Shown piece after piece: positions 23,338 through 34,839 of a stretch of 64,000 nt of DNA (positions within the stretch are counted from its first letter, which is position 1; the number at the start of each line of letters is the position of its first letter). The notes under the pieces were generated by a model. That model was not told where the DNA came from, did not search any database, and saw nothing but the letters and a program-made list of their open reading frames with translations. Origin of the DNA: Umbelopsis ramanniana AG (lineage: Eukaryota; Mucoromycota; Umbelopsidomycetes; Umbelopsidales; Umbelopsidaceae); assembly GCF_025399195.1 (NCBI RefSeq), contig NW_026252123.1, positions 124,001 to 188,000 on the forward strand, read 5' to 3'. A program made the translations under genes and the position numbers.

Positions 23338-24661
23338 AGATGACTTTACCAGGATGGAGAAATCATCTCAATTTATGGAAGTTGTTTCCTGCTCTATTTC
23401 ATAATTCTATTCTTGGATGTACTATCTTCGTGCTAGCGTTGGGCCTGGTGACGCGACTAGCATGCACTGTTTTTTTTTGGCGTCCCCCCCCCACGCAAAT
23501 TATTAGTCCTATCCAAAGCCACACTTATTTTGAACCACCACCTTTAACACTGTCAAATCAAGCGGCGACATAGCTTCATAGTTCGCTGATATCCAGTGAA
23601 ATTGTATCCCGCGAATCAAGCAAGGGAATGTATGGGGTATTTCAAGTCACTATGGCAGTAATGTGCTAGTTTAACATAGTAAACACTAGTCTAAAATATC
23701 GAGAAATTTCTTGTGTAGCCGAAACCTTACCACCAGAAGAAAATGTATGAAGCATGGAAGCAGAAAGACACACAAATGCACGATGACGTTTTCTGAGCCG
23801 ATGGCCTTTCATCAACGTTGGTAGAAGTGGCTTCTACTTTCATTGCTTTACAGTCTAATGCAGTGGCTGTGCATAACTTTGCGGTCTCACACGATTAATT
23901 GACGTTAACAAAAATAAATGGAAGTCATGCCATTGGTTTCCTCACCTTGCAATCAGTGGTACGCTTTACCATCACGCACATCCTATGTAAAAGAGGTTCT
24001 GGGATCTTCACGTTATGTGGTTTAGTACATGCATGAGACATCAGTTACTTTGAAAGCTCTAGTGCTAGTTCGAGTATTTGATGCTGTGATCCACTGCACA
24101 CGCACAGTTGTTGACCACAACGCTGGGTCAGTCACAATGAATATGGCTGATGCTCCATTTCAAGAACTGTTCTTTGGCGTTTGTAAAGTGGGGAAGGGAA
24201 GCCTACCCTTAAAGTATTATGCTAAATATGGTCCATAGGGATCCTCTTGCATTTTCTGCATGTACATTTACTGAAGAGGATGACTGGGTCGCTCGGTTGT
24301 TGGCACCATTACTAGCAGCTTTTACATAACACCATTTTGTTGCACAAGTTTCAGAATACAATGATATCACTGCATGTTCTGTTGTTCGCCAGACGGACTT
24401 GTATTCTGATACTGCGCTTGAAGCCTAACCAAAATATACAACAGTGCGCAGAAAAATCTTAACACCAACACTGTAAGTACAAAGTCCCCTGACAGAAGGC
24501 ACGAATTTGAGGTGGCGGATACTTCTTAGCCGCGGGCTTCGGCTGAACATTCGACCTGAAGCAACTACTTTGCGAGGAAGTCGGGAGCCCAAAAAAAAAT
24601 TGCCAACTTAGTTCCCTATCCTGGAACAGTGGTGAAATGTTCGCGTCAACCACGACAAAAA
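23338..24661. other. Intergenic, 1.3 kb
   Basis: Divergent promoters of the BNR gene and RAD9. A C-run lies at 23485-23492. A 69-codon ORF at 24029-24238 has no recognisable domain. An ACGCGA-type box (minus strand of 24642-24647) lies just before the RAD9 start, similar to G1/S MCB elements; this is weak. Confidence 0.5.
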
Positions 24662-26350
24662 ATGAGCCTTCTCGCTAGTATTCCCGGAGACGACATTAAA
24701 AGTATGTTCCTCGCTATTGATAACGATTACTTCAAACAATGCCTTAACCTCCATTGCCTTCTGATCCAGCGTTCGCCACCATTTTGACGACATTAGGAGG
24801 CATTGGCGATGAATTGCACTTTGAAGCTCATCGTGGTCAGGTAAGCTGATGTCTTGCCTAGCACAGCGGTATTGGACATACATGCTTACATACTGAATTT
24901 CCTTTGCAGTTGGTATTGTCTATGGTCAATTCTTCCGTGACCACGTTAGGCAAGGTGTACATATCGTATGCATTTTTCGAGAAATATCAGGTACGGAAGG
25001 AGAGGGACCAGCCCATGGAGTCGGTCTTGGTCTGCCAAATTGCTATCAAGGTAAAGAGAACGGACGAAGGGTGACTCTATGTGGGCGGGTTTGAATTAGC
25101 AAGCTAATGGAGGACACGCCTGACTTTTAGGGATTTGCGGCGCTGTTCAAAAAGCAGACCAAGATATTGAACAGCATTGAAATCAAACTGGAAGGCGCAT
25201 CAAGCGTTTCACACTCGACGGACGATGAATTCAGACCATGTCGTATAAGTGTAAAACGAAACGGTCCCCTTGGTCATTCAGGTACGGCGTTGCTAAGCAT
25301 ACCTTACATTGCGGCGGCGTAGCCCTAATTCATTTTTCCTAGGCTTCAGCCGCACGAAAAGCATGCCGTTCGCACAAACACATCTACCCAATATCCAGTA
25401 TAGCAAAGACGCAGCCAGCCGATTTGTCATCAAGCCTGGTTATCTTCGAGAATACCTCAACTTTTTCAATTCCAAAGTGGAAGAGATTGTATTTGTGTGC
25501 TCTCGTTTCAATATGAAACTTCGCAACGCTGGATCGCCCTCCGTAACTATGGATACATGTAAGCGTTCTGAGGAACCGATCTGTTCGACGCTAACACGAT
25601 TACTGATGGATGTATTACAGCTGTGGACTCAAGGCCGTTCCAGATCGAAGTCTCACTCAACATGGATCAGTTTGATCTGTACGAAACGGCATCTGATACC
25701 ATGCTTACCCTTAGCATCAAAGACTTCAAGGTTCGTTTCCATAGGTTCAACTGATTTTTTACATGGCTGTCTGTGTGTGCTGACTCAATCACAATGTTTT
25801 ATAGACAGTGGTGTCGTACGCAGAGATGTTGGGGGAGCCGGTATCTGCCTTTTTTAACGATGCCGGACAGCCCATTGTCTTCAGTGTTCAGCACACGGAA
25901 AACACCATATTTGATATGGTGTTGTTGACGAGACCAGTTCCCGAGTTGAATGCGTATTCTGGCACACAAGACGATGTGTCCATCACGAGGTCGTCCGTTA
26001 ACATTTCCCATCTCTCCGGTCGGTCTGGGATGACTGCGAATCGATCTCAGCGACCCGCGCCACCATCGATCGAACAACAGGAGGAGCCTTTGTTCCCATC
26101 GCCGTCTATTCAGTGCGGAAGGAACAACAGTGGCCAGGACGTAAGCATGCTGCCACTTCAGTCTGGTCAAAGCGATAGTGGGCATTCCAGAAGAAGTCAC
26201 GGCGAACAGGACATGTTTGCTTTTGGGTCACCGCGGGAAGAGGATGGCGATCCCATGAAGCGACGGAAAGTAGCCGGACGGTCCAACAAACGACACATTA
26301 CATCGGCTGGCAGCGGCTCCGATACAGATGACGGCTCAGGCATGACGTGA
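24662..26350 (+). CDS. RAD9: DNA-damage checkpoint clamp subunit Rad9
   Basis: Subunit of the 9-1-1 (Rad9-Hus1-Rad1) clamp that activates the ATR/Mec1 checkpoint. Exons are 24662-24701, 24770-24840, 24910-25050, 25131-25281, 25343-25558, 25621-25730 and 25805-26350, sum 1275 nt, 424 aa. PCNA-like fold landmarks: GIGDELHFEAHRGQLVLSMV and NSS followed by the YAFFEKYQV strand in domain 1, GFSRTKSMPF at the domain crossover, and IKDFKTVVSYAEMLGEPVSAFF then PIVFSV in domain 2, all aligning with animal and fission yeast Rad9. The last 130 residues form a disordered Ser/Gln/Asp-rich tail ending with SDTDDGSG, the place where Rad9 is phosphorylated to bind TopBP1. This is the fission-yeast/human Rad9, not budding-yeast Rad9 (53BP1 type). 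Confidence 0.92.
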
Positions 26351-26822
26351 TGGCAATCACTGGTTAGAATAACAGATAGAAACTTGTAAGGTGCCATGTA
26401 AAGACTTTTTTTGCACCCCTTCATCTCTTGGGAATGGGTGCTCTATAAATAATGTACAAAGATTAATTTAAATCCAATGCAATTCAATTGTTGCATGGCT
26501 ACATATCTTTTTGGTTGTTGTTTTGGGTTATATATGAAGCAGCAGCACAGATGCAATTCATGCAAGCAGTAGTAGGTAGATTGATTAGAATGCGAGCGAC
26601 GCATTTTACTTTGGGTTATTTTTTAAAGGTTGATAAAAAAATTAGAAGTCTGCGCTTATGAGTATGAACCAATAGAAGATGAAGTGGAAAAAGAAATGGT
26701 ACAGGTGGTTTGAGTGTGTTACAGTGGTTAGCAGAAGAAGCTAGGGCTAGGAAGCTGAGTTAGGGGTTTCCGTCAGGCAGCAAAGCGAATTAGGGGCGAG
26801 ACGAGGAGTAGTAATAGATGAT
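26351..26822. other. Intergenic, convergent 3' ends
   Basis: 3' regions of RAD9 and the next minus-strand gene. AT-rich, no gene seen. Confidence 0.6.
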
Positions 26823-27698
26823 CTAAGTTCGCTCAAATCGCCAGATAATGACAATGGTCAAGATGGTGGTGAGGACGACCAGGGAGAATCCAAACGACAT
26901 GAGCCGATTCATCCTTCGCCATTTCTTTTCCATGTCTGTTTGAGGCTTCCGTGGTAAAAAACTTCCTATCCACCATGCAGGCGGTAGGATAAACCCCATC
27001 ATGAACAGCCCAAGCCCATACGTGCACATTGAATCTGGAGTATCCGTGCCTTGATAATGGTAGCTGACTTTGTCTATACACTTGACTTCATCTTGGATAC
27101 GTGAAAAACGCTGATCTACATAAGTGTCAAAGTGACCAAGAGTAGAGAGTGACGATGCTGAAGCTTTAGGTGTGATGGTTTGATTCAAGTTTCCATAGTG
27201 ATTCCGTTCTAACCATCGTGAGAAGGAGCGGTCATTTTCACGGTAATCGAATTGGATGGAGATGGCGGGGGCTGGCGATACCTTGGCAGCACTGGAGCGG
27301 GCTCGAGTGATGGCAGGCTCAGGTAACGATGGAATTGACTTGGAAGACAAGGCAGCCCCGATGGCAGGACTGCTATGACGCCTTCCAACTGATATTGGAC
27401 CATCGTTGGACTGACGATCTAAACTAGGCGTCGATACTCTAGACAAGATACTTTCCGTCAGCTGTATATGCCATAGCGATGGCTCAATCATGGTGGTTGT
27501 GGTGGTTGCTGTATCGGTTTGATTGGAACATATTGACCGATGTCTACGCACACGACGTGCTGGAGAAGCGACAAGCGTGGGTGCGGAAGAGATTTCTGTG
27601 CTGGCCGGTGACGATGGGCTTCTTGATGGTGATGGTAGAGCTGGTGTCAGTCTACTGGTGGTCTCAGTAGGAACTAGAATGGGTCTAAGCGTCCTCAT
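26823..27698 (-). CDS. Ser-rich protein with two C-terminal transmembrane segments
   Basis: Single-exon gene, 291 aa from the ATG at 27698; an in-frame ATG at 27860 would add 54 residues that read like 5'UTR (Phe/Cys-rich), so I did not use it. The first 170 residues are low-complexity Ser/Thr/Pro/Arg. A folded part begins near ISIQFDYREND. The C-terminus has a conserved-looking hydrophobic block YGLGLFMMGFILPPAWWIGS, a basic loop (RKPQTDMEKKWRRMNRLM) and a last helix (FGFSLVVLTTILTIVIIW). I believe the FILPPAWWIG type sequence recurs in unnamed fungal proteins, but I know no function. Membrane location is inferred from hydrophobicity. Confidence 0.7.
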   Translation of the reverse strand: MRTLRPILVPTETTSRLTPALPSPSRSPSSPASTEISSAPTLVASPARRVRRHRSICSNQTDTATTTTTMIEPSLWHIQLTESILSRVSTPSLDRQSNDGPISVGRRHSSPAIGAALSSKSIPSLPEPAITRARSSAAKVSPAPAISIQFDYRENDRSFSRWLERNHYGNLNQTITPKASASSLSTLGHFDTYVDQRFSRIQDEVKCIDKVSYHYQGTDTPDSMCTYGLGLFMMGFILPPAWWIGSFLPRKPQTDMEKKWRRMNRLMSFGFSLVVLTTILTIVIIWRFERT

Positions 27699-28208
27699 CG
27701 ATGACAAAAGGGAAAGGTGGACAATGACAGACCCAAACAACCAACAAAAAAAAAAGCAAAAGAAACTGTTAAATGGAGTAAAAGTCCGTGAACGTACGGA
27801 ATTCCCATTTTTAATAATGGGCTTCAAGGCCAATCGCTCGCTTAAGCGATAGCAACTCATCCCATAATACCAACTATCCCAAGATCGACGTTCCCTGTCG
27901 ATCCTTGGTGTGACTCCATTTGATCAACTTGACAATGAGAAATCCAACCGTCAGTGATCCGCAGACAACACACAGGGGTAGGAGACATACAATGTTGGAT
28001 ATGTACAAAGCGAAAGTGTGTATTCTTTAAAGAAATATGATAGGCTTCTTGTTTACAAAAAGAGACTACCTAGGTAAACCGTTTTTTTTTTTTTTTGAAA
28101 TCCAAATCTCTAAGCTCCCCTATTTGCACTCCCTTTGGAGAACCTCCTTCAGCTTGTCACCGTGCCATTCAAACGCAGGCTACCCCCTTAAACCTTGACC
28201 TCCAAAAT
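27699..28208. other. Intergenic with a short hydrophobic reading frame
   Basis: On the minus strand, 27874-28024 is open and encodes a hydrophobic segment (LLPLCVVCGSLTVGFLIVKL) ending in a basic tail. It lacks an ATG unless a small upstream exon is spliced on. A 16-nt T run lies at 28083-28098. Confidence 0.35.
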
Positions 28209-28852
28209 CTAGTGTCCGCCACAGCAACCGCCAGATGCTTTCTGTTTCTTACTCTTCCTATGGCTGCCCTTGGAATTCCGTATTGAGTCGTTGTCGCCCA
28301 ATTCAATGCCAGGGTGGAACTTGAGTTTGTAGATATCAGTGTCGACTTCTTCCTCCTTTCTAACACCCTGTACGATGTTGCTTCTGAGGATGGAAGCAAC
28401 TTGATTTGCCAAGGTAATTTTCTGGGACCAGCAATGTGTTTAGGATACTATGTTATGAAGCTACTATGAGCTGTTGAAACAACTGTTACCTCTTCTATGA
28501 CATTTGGGTCTGTCTCATTCTTGCTATTGTTGAATTCCACATAGGTCTTTGCACGGGCGGCTGTCAGGGCAAGGAGATAAATGTTCAGTATGACCGTTAC
28601 ACTGTAGGAGAATTGCTCGGAGGACAGATGTCAATGCTTACCATTGAGAGCGACGACATCGGCTGAATGTGGTAGGTTACGAGCGAGGTTGGTTAGAATA
28701 GAATAGGATAGGTTAATACACACTGATTATCTCTATGCAAGGCACACCGTGGCCAGAATAGCCTCAAGCGAGTACTTACCTCCAAAAGTTTGCTTTTGAG
28801 CTTTGAGCAAGTTTCTATAGGCTCCCAAAGCAACTGTTCTTTGTGTTGACAT
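28209..28852 (-). CDS. MZM1: LYR-motif complex III assembly factor Mzm1 (LYRM7)
   Basis: Mitochondrial matrix chaperone that holds the Rieske iron-sulfur protein before its insertion into complex III. Exons are 28780-28852, 28642-28662 (21-nt microexon), 28490-28560 and 28209-28421, sum 378 nt, 125 aa. The N-terminus ALGAYRNLLKAQKQTFG carries the LYR-type motif (here AYR) and the Mzm1-typical ending. ADVVALNAARAKT, ANQVASILRSNIVQGV and YKLKFHPGIELGDNDSI follow the family order. An extra Lys/Ser-rich tail ending in SGGCCGGH is unusual. I read the start at 28852 as the only suitable ATG. Confidence 0.88.
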
Positions 28853-29043
28853 GACGAATGGTGTTTTGTCTTTGAATGAGGAAATGTTGGAAATTGTCAG
28901 GGCTGTCCTGGAAAAATTTCTGGGTGACTGTGAATGAAAATTATCCCAATGTTCAGGATGGTGCAGGCAACATTGGCTTTAACTACTGGAGGGTTCCCCC
29001 AACGGACCTTTACTTCCCTTCACTTTCATTTATTTTAAGTGCT

Positions 29044-30989
29044 TTATCTTACAAGGCTATTGGCTCTAACAGCAACTTCCGACCAGTCTAGGGTGGATTC
29101 TGATGCGTCGTTTATACCCGGTTGCCAGTCGATATAGTATCGATGATTCAAATACACACCTCGCATCCAATTAAGGAGATACCGAAACCTGTCTTCCACA
29201 AAATCAAGGTCGAGGGCATTGTACTTGAACTTTCTACTTTTAAGGCATTCCAGATGATCCAAAAAGTGCTTGTACGTATGGAGATAGCAGAGACCATCGA
29301 TGTGCTGGCTATAATAAAGGATAAACGGCAGCCGCTGGGTAAATAGTTGGAACACCTCGCTTTGCAGTCTATCTGTTTTGCGTTGTATTTCTTGTAGCTC
29401 TGTATCACTTTTATATTTACAGGTTTTCACCGTATCTAACGTGGAAGTAAAATCAATGACTTGTCCAATCTGATGTGGCAAACATGCCAAGTAAACTTAC
29501 TTGGCGAGGTTTGAATCCAATCGTCTATCAATTGCCGCTCAAGTCGGTATATGTCTTGATTGATATGTTGACTTGCAGGTTGTGATACTGAAAGCTCCTC
29601 CAGCTCAAGTAAACTGTTTGGAACATCAATTCCATTTTGGGATACAACGAACTGCAAGTAGGGTTGCCATCGCCGGGTATAAAAGCCATTGGCTATGTGG
29701 ACGGGAGGATCAGGCAGATGAACGTGGTCAGGGTTATCAAGCGCTTCGGCGGTTAGCCAAGAGAGATGGTCGGCATAGGAATCGTAATAGACGTGGGCTT
29801 CGTAACTAGGGAACCTGCAGATCATCTCCTGGGAGTAATAAGTAGGCAAATAATGAGCAATGCTCCAGTCTTGGGCTTGAGGAATCAAGATCGACACAGG
29901 GAGTCCGTCCAACCGGGGTAATGTGCTCATCAGGTCATTGTAGCCCATAAGCGTCCAAGACGGCAAGTAACCGGTGGTAATGGCGGTAGCGACATATTGG
30001 ATAAGGTAGTCGGTGAAGCTTTCGGCGATGCAGCAAAGTTCATAGGTCTTGTTCTCCTGGGTTTGTCGAAACACTTTACCAATTCCACTCTTCATGCCTT
30101 GAAAATCCACGCGCAGGCCATGTCGGCTGATCACACCTGGTAACTGACCTTGAAGATTCCAATTGGCGTCCAGCAGCAGGGTCAAGAACTCCTTGGTCGG
30201 AAATCCAAATGTCCAATCCGCCAGTCCAAAGCATGCCATCCGGGTCGAGTACATAAACTCAATAGCTGCTTGGGACAAGTCCTCCAGCCGTTTGCTAGAA
30301 GGGTATACCGTACTGAATTGAATGATGGCATTGGTTGATTTCCACCAGGGTTCCTGTTGGAATATGGGTCCGGATGCTAATGCGCAAGGCGGATGGCTAT
30401 CAAAGGCCGAAAAGGTGAGATAAGGAGAAAAATACAAAAGATACAGAACAAAGTCGATAGGAAACGGAGCGCCAAGAGCTGTCTCGATGTTTTGTATGAA
30501 GGCGGCTGAGTACAAGGGTGTCGATTTAGGTGGATCAAACATCATTGTCTTTTGTTGTGCTGCCGATGTGACCTCTCGTTGGATATTAAGAACATGGACG
30601 GCAAAGACGCTGCGTTGTTTCCAGGACTGAGTCCAGTCGTCTAGCCACTGTGCGCTGAGGTCTTCCGAGCCATCGAGTTGAACAAACTTGGGTCGCGTCA
30701 CGCTTCTTACGCAGTCGGTCACCACGAACTGGTGTATTGGATACCCTCTTGTCAACTTGGCATAAGCTGCTTCCCATATGACTTCATCGCACAATGCCAA
30801 GTACCAGAATTTACATGAGGCACTTGCATTCAGTAAGTCTGAGATATCGAGATGTCGAAAGATCTGGAATTTCAGTTCTGGGGGTAACCCTCCCGTTTGC
30901 TTGTCCAGCAGCATAAGACCACCACCATCAATGCGGGCGCGCTGTGAGAAAAGTGGCCTGATAATTTGGTTACACGCCGTTGAAGGCAA
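29044..30989 (-). CDS. F-box protein, large, uncharacterised C-terminal part
   Basis: Two exons, 29501-30989 and 29044-29459, separated by a 41-nt intron; 1905 nt, 634 aa. The F-box lies at about residues 34-80 (GGLPPELKFQIFRHLDISDL, then SCKFWYLALCDEVIWEAAY), so it should bind Skp1 and serve as an SCF ubiquitin-ligase receptor. Around residues 170-200 the stretch IETALGAPFPIDFVLYLLYF recalls the start of an SMI1/KNR4 domain, which occurs after the F-box in FBXO3/SKIP16 proteins; I see no clear ApaG domain. The last 150 residues are helical with paired Tyr/Arg. The target is unknown. Confidence 0.8.
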
Positions 30990-31259
30990 ACATTAGTAGA
31001 CATGACGTTTAGCCTATAAACCTCGTCATAAACTGATGTACTTTCGGCCCATAGAGAAGATGGTAAACAATACGCTTCGCTTTGACGGGTTTTATTTGGT
31101 AATGTAATACTGTAAGTTGAGGTGCGGAAGCGAGACAAAAAAAGAAAGAAACGGAGAGAAAATATGAATAGTGAAAGAGAGAAAACAAAAAATCTATTGA
31201 ACTATGGATAGGTTGAGTCAGCCATAAAGTCAATCAACGTTATTGCGTGGTCCTTCGCC

Positions 31260-33371
31260 TCATTGCTTACCTGTTAGGAGAGCCTTATGAGTAAAGTACC
31301 TGACATCACTATCCGTATCATCCCCGAGTTTATTGAGAACTGGAGTTATTTTGTTGTCGACATGCTCGGCCGTATCATCAGACTGCTTGAGCAAGGGAAC
31401 CAGGGCTTCCAAAGTCTTGGCAACATTGAATCGAATGTTAGGTATTGGATCATCAGCGAGGGAAAGTACTATGGGTAAGACGCTTTCATCCAATAACTTG
31501 CAATCCAGCGTAGGAGCGATGGTAGCAATGGCAAAGAGGGTGGTCATTCGGTGCAAGTAGTTTGTATCAGCAGCCATCCTTGCTATCTGAGGTATAACAG
31601 TGGCAGTAGCCCACTCGGAACCAAACACTTCAATGAGCTGTTTAAGATTAACAATGGCAGCCTCACGGATAGAGAACACGGGATCGGCTAACCATGACAT
31701 GCACATGGTGCCTAACTGCTTGTCAAACATATCTGGTCCAAGCTGTCGTGCCAAGGTTGGAATGTACTCGATGATGGCCAAACGTACTCTCCACTGCTTG
31801 TCTTCTGCCAGCTCCACAACAGCAGGAAGAATGGATTGCGAGAGCATTTCAATTCCAATGACATTATTAACTTGTTCTAGTTGACGAATTATATTAAGTC
31901 GCACATCGGACGATTCGTCTTTCAAAAGCTGTAAGAAAAGGGGTTGCAAATTTTCCAGAGTTCTAGCGGGGTGCAATATGAGTGAACCTGGTGGATGGCT
32001 GAAATAGCACTCTCAATCGACACTCACTGTTCTTTTCCTAGAATGGGGGCAAGACCACTGATATGGGTGGCGAGCATAGCACGGACTTGTTGAGCAGTGT
32101 CGGTGATGAGATCCTTAGTGCAGGCAACAAATGTTCCTAGAACCACCTCTCTGTCAACCAAACCTGCAAATCCAGGTAACTGGCTGCATGCTGCGGTCCG
32201 CACTTCGGCTTCGTTGTCCTTTAAGATTTGTACAAAACTGGTGATGAGGTCGGATTTGACAATCTCGTCGCCAACGGCCTTTGATAACTAGGAAGGGGTG
32301 GACGTTTAAGAGGCTTGGAACGAACAGTTACCTAACATGAGCATGACTTACTGTTACATATTTCTCAGCAATCATATATCTCACTCGCCAGCTACGATCA
32401 CTGATCATATTCTTGAGAATGGGGAGTAGGTGTATTTTTGTCTCTTCTGGATCAAGCTTCTCGGCAATGGATATGACCGCCTCTACTACAAGTAATCGAA
32501 CAGAATCTTGTTCATCTCGTGACAAAGAATCAATTAGGGGGATAAGGTCGGATAAAAGCTGTTCTTTGCTGAGAACATTGGCCAGTTTCTAAATGCGGAG
32601 TGCAGGGGAAAGGTCTCAATAAGTTGGAGCAGACAAAAGATCGAACTGCCAAAAAATATGACTTACAGGAAGAGACTTTGCAGCAGCTCTTCGCACCATA
32701 GGTGTATCATCATGTGCCAATCGAGCGAACAGTCTTTTTTTATATGTCAAGAAATAGACCAAGTCAGCATGGATGGAGGATATCTTCATGATGAATCCAA
32801 CAGCACTTACTTTCTCATGTCATCTACTGTTGCAGGTGAAAGCTTGGTGTGGCCAGCTGCAAATAGACCAGCTGCGCTGGTTCTACTGGTGAACCAGTCG
32901 CCAGAGCTTAGTCTTTTGACCAGAGGGACGAAATGATCTTCCATTTGCTGTTCGTTGAGAAGTTCTGCTGTTTTGCACAAAGATTCAACCGCCATATCGC
33001 GAACAACGGTCTCCTCTACAGCAGCAAGGGTTTCCAGTGGCCGCAGCAAAACATGCGCATACTCGTTTCCACCCACACAGCTTGAAAAGTTGCCTAGTTC
33101 TTCAGCTAAAGCCAGCAACACCTCGTCTTCGTCGTCAGTTGATTCTGATACAAGAAGAATGATCAGCAATGCACGTGGACGGAAATCTCGGATTGCAACT
33201 CTCACCATCAAGGAAAGGGACAAGCTCGTCTCGCGTTCGCTGGGGACCAAGCGCACAGGCAATGGTACTAAGGCGTCGAATGGCGTTTAATCTGAGGGTA
33301 GTATCTTCATGTTTTAACTCGTCAACCAGCACTGCGATTGGATAAAGTTGTTCATCGGCTGGGGCTTCCAT
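31260..33371 (-). CDS. TPD3: PP2A scaffold subunit A (PR65/Tpd3)
   Basis: HEAT-repeat scaffold joining the PP2A catalytic and regulatory B subunits. Exons are 33206-33371, 32811-33144, 32667-32733, 32352-32588, 32028-32287 and 31260-31962, sum 1767 nt, 588 aa, matching the family's 589. It begins [20 protein letters not shown] (HEAT 1). Highly conserved repeats are visible ([58 protein letters not shown]). The reading frame ends LLTGKQ-stop, but that point is also a perfect donor (G|gtaagc). Splicing to 31210 (acceptor tccatag) would instead give LLTVQ-stop, closer to the usual ALTVL end. Confidence 0.95.
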
Positions 33372-34839
33372 GATGAAAAGGAATGAGAAGGAAGGTTTTT
33401 CGAGTTGAGTTCGTTCGCAAAGGGCGGGCTGGTGTGATCAAAAAATTGGGCTGCACTTCAGCAACGTCACAGATTGAAGCTGCAATTATTTTTTATCCAC
33501 TTCACAGAGTCTTCCCCCACCTCACCGACGTCATACTCTTTATGAAAATAGAGCGGCAGCAAGCATGAAGGCAAGGGCACGAATGATTGAATAATGTCAA
33601 TGATTGATACGTTTGAGTCTACACAAAATTCCAAAAAAAAAAAAAAGAAAGTACGCCGATATAGAAATGTAGCATGTTTTCAAACGTGTCAGGCATTTGG
33701 TCAAGACATATTCCGCTTTTTTATTGCCGTGGCATCAAGGCAAAGGCGGAAAAAACGTATCAATTTGAATGTCAATTACGGCCTGTTAATGTACCACACA
33801 GCTAGGAAAATTGTTGTAATACCTAGGCACCCGTACGACAGTGAAGGAATGGGATTTGCAAGAGTTCATGCTGAAGAGTATATGGATATGAAAATCTTTT
33901 AGATAGCGCGACACTATATAGTAGATTGCGTGTACGTCTTCATTTCCCTTGAAGAGCAACTGTATTGAGCTGTTTTATGAATAAGGTGCAATTAGAACAT
34001 CAATTCATTATCGACACCAAAAATAGACATGCCATTGACGGATCAAAACTCCTCCAGCCGATTGTCTCTCGGTAAAGCGGATCTATTCAAAGTCCATAAG
34101 CTATTCAGTACACACACTATACAAGTCAATTCTGCTTTGACGTGCAGTCATCGTTTATATTGTTTTTCCCATTTGAGCACGCGAAGCATTGGGAATCTCC
34201 ATGTATCTCAGCTGGTAGGCGACTCTTGTACTGTCCGTGTGTGTAGAAATTTTGTAAGCTCAATGAATCATCTCACTTCATCCTCTTGTCTGTCATTTCC
34301 TGATTGACTAGATGCAAGTGGTAAGGTGTATTGGACGACCGTGTCAAACCATTCGCAAAGTGTGCCTTCATCCCACAACTCCGTATTAGCCAACCTCCAG
34401 AGCCGACTTATGGTCAGGATTGCAGCGGCGATCCAACTCAAGCAAGGTTTCGTTCGACCGCTTGATGGCCTTGGACACTTGTTCGCAAGTGGAACCTGAT
34501 GAGGCTTCGCTCGAAGGACGGTCATGACCGTGATGGATATTCCTTGTGCGATCAAATCGTCAGTCTTTGAGTCCGCCTGGCTTAACCTCTTCCATGAGCT
34601 CAAGCGGAATTAAGACTTTGGCACATTCTTTATTTATGAAACAAAAATTAAATATCAACAATGTTTATTTAGAACGACCAGTGCTTTTGTGGGGTCTATT
34701 GCCGAAAGGTAAACGAGCATACTAAAATATAATAATAATAACACAAACATGACATACTGGAAAAGTATGAAAAAAAAAAAATAACCAGTCAGTTTACATG
34801 GGAAAAAAATTACACAGAAATAATAAGGTGCCCGAATAT
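33372..34839. other. Intergenic, 1.5 kb, two doubtful ORFs
   Basis: Contains a plus-strand ORF of 102 codons (33594-33902, Lys-rich start from an A run) and a minus-strand ORF of 111 codons (34268-34603, with GLWRLANTELWDEG-like Trp spacing). Neither shows a domain I know. The second might be a relic of a multicopy family. Otherwise AT-rich. Confidence 0.4.

Noticed and set aside
24029-24238. Plus-strand 69-codon ORF
   Set aside because: No similarity to any family I know, no introns or signals; kept only as part of the spacer note.
27698-27860. N-terminal extension of the two-TM protein to ATG 27860
   Set aside because: Extension is Phe/Cys-rich and unlike the rest; likely 5'UTR.
34140-34250. 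Looked for a tRNA in a G/C-patterned stretch
   Set aside because: No B-box and no cloverleaf pairing.
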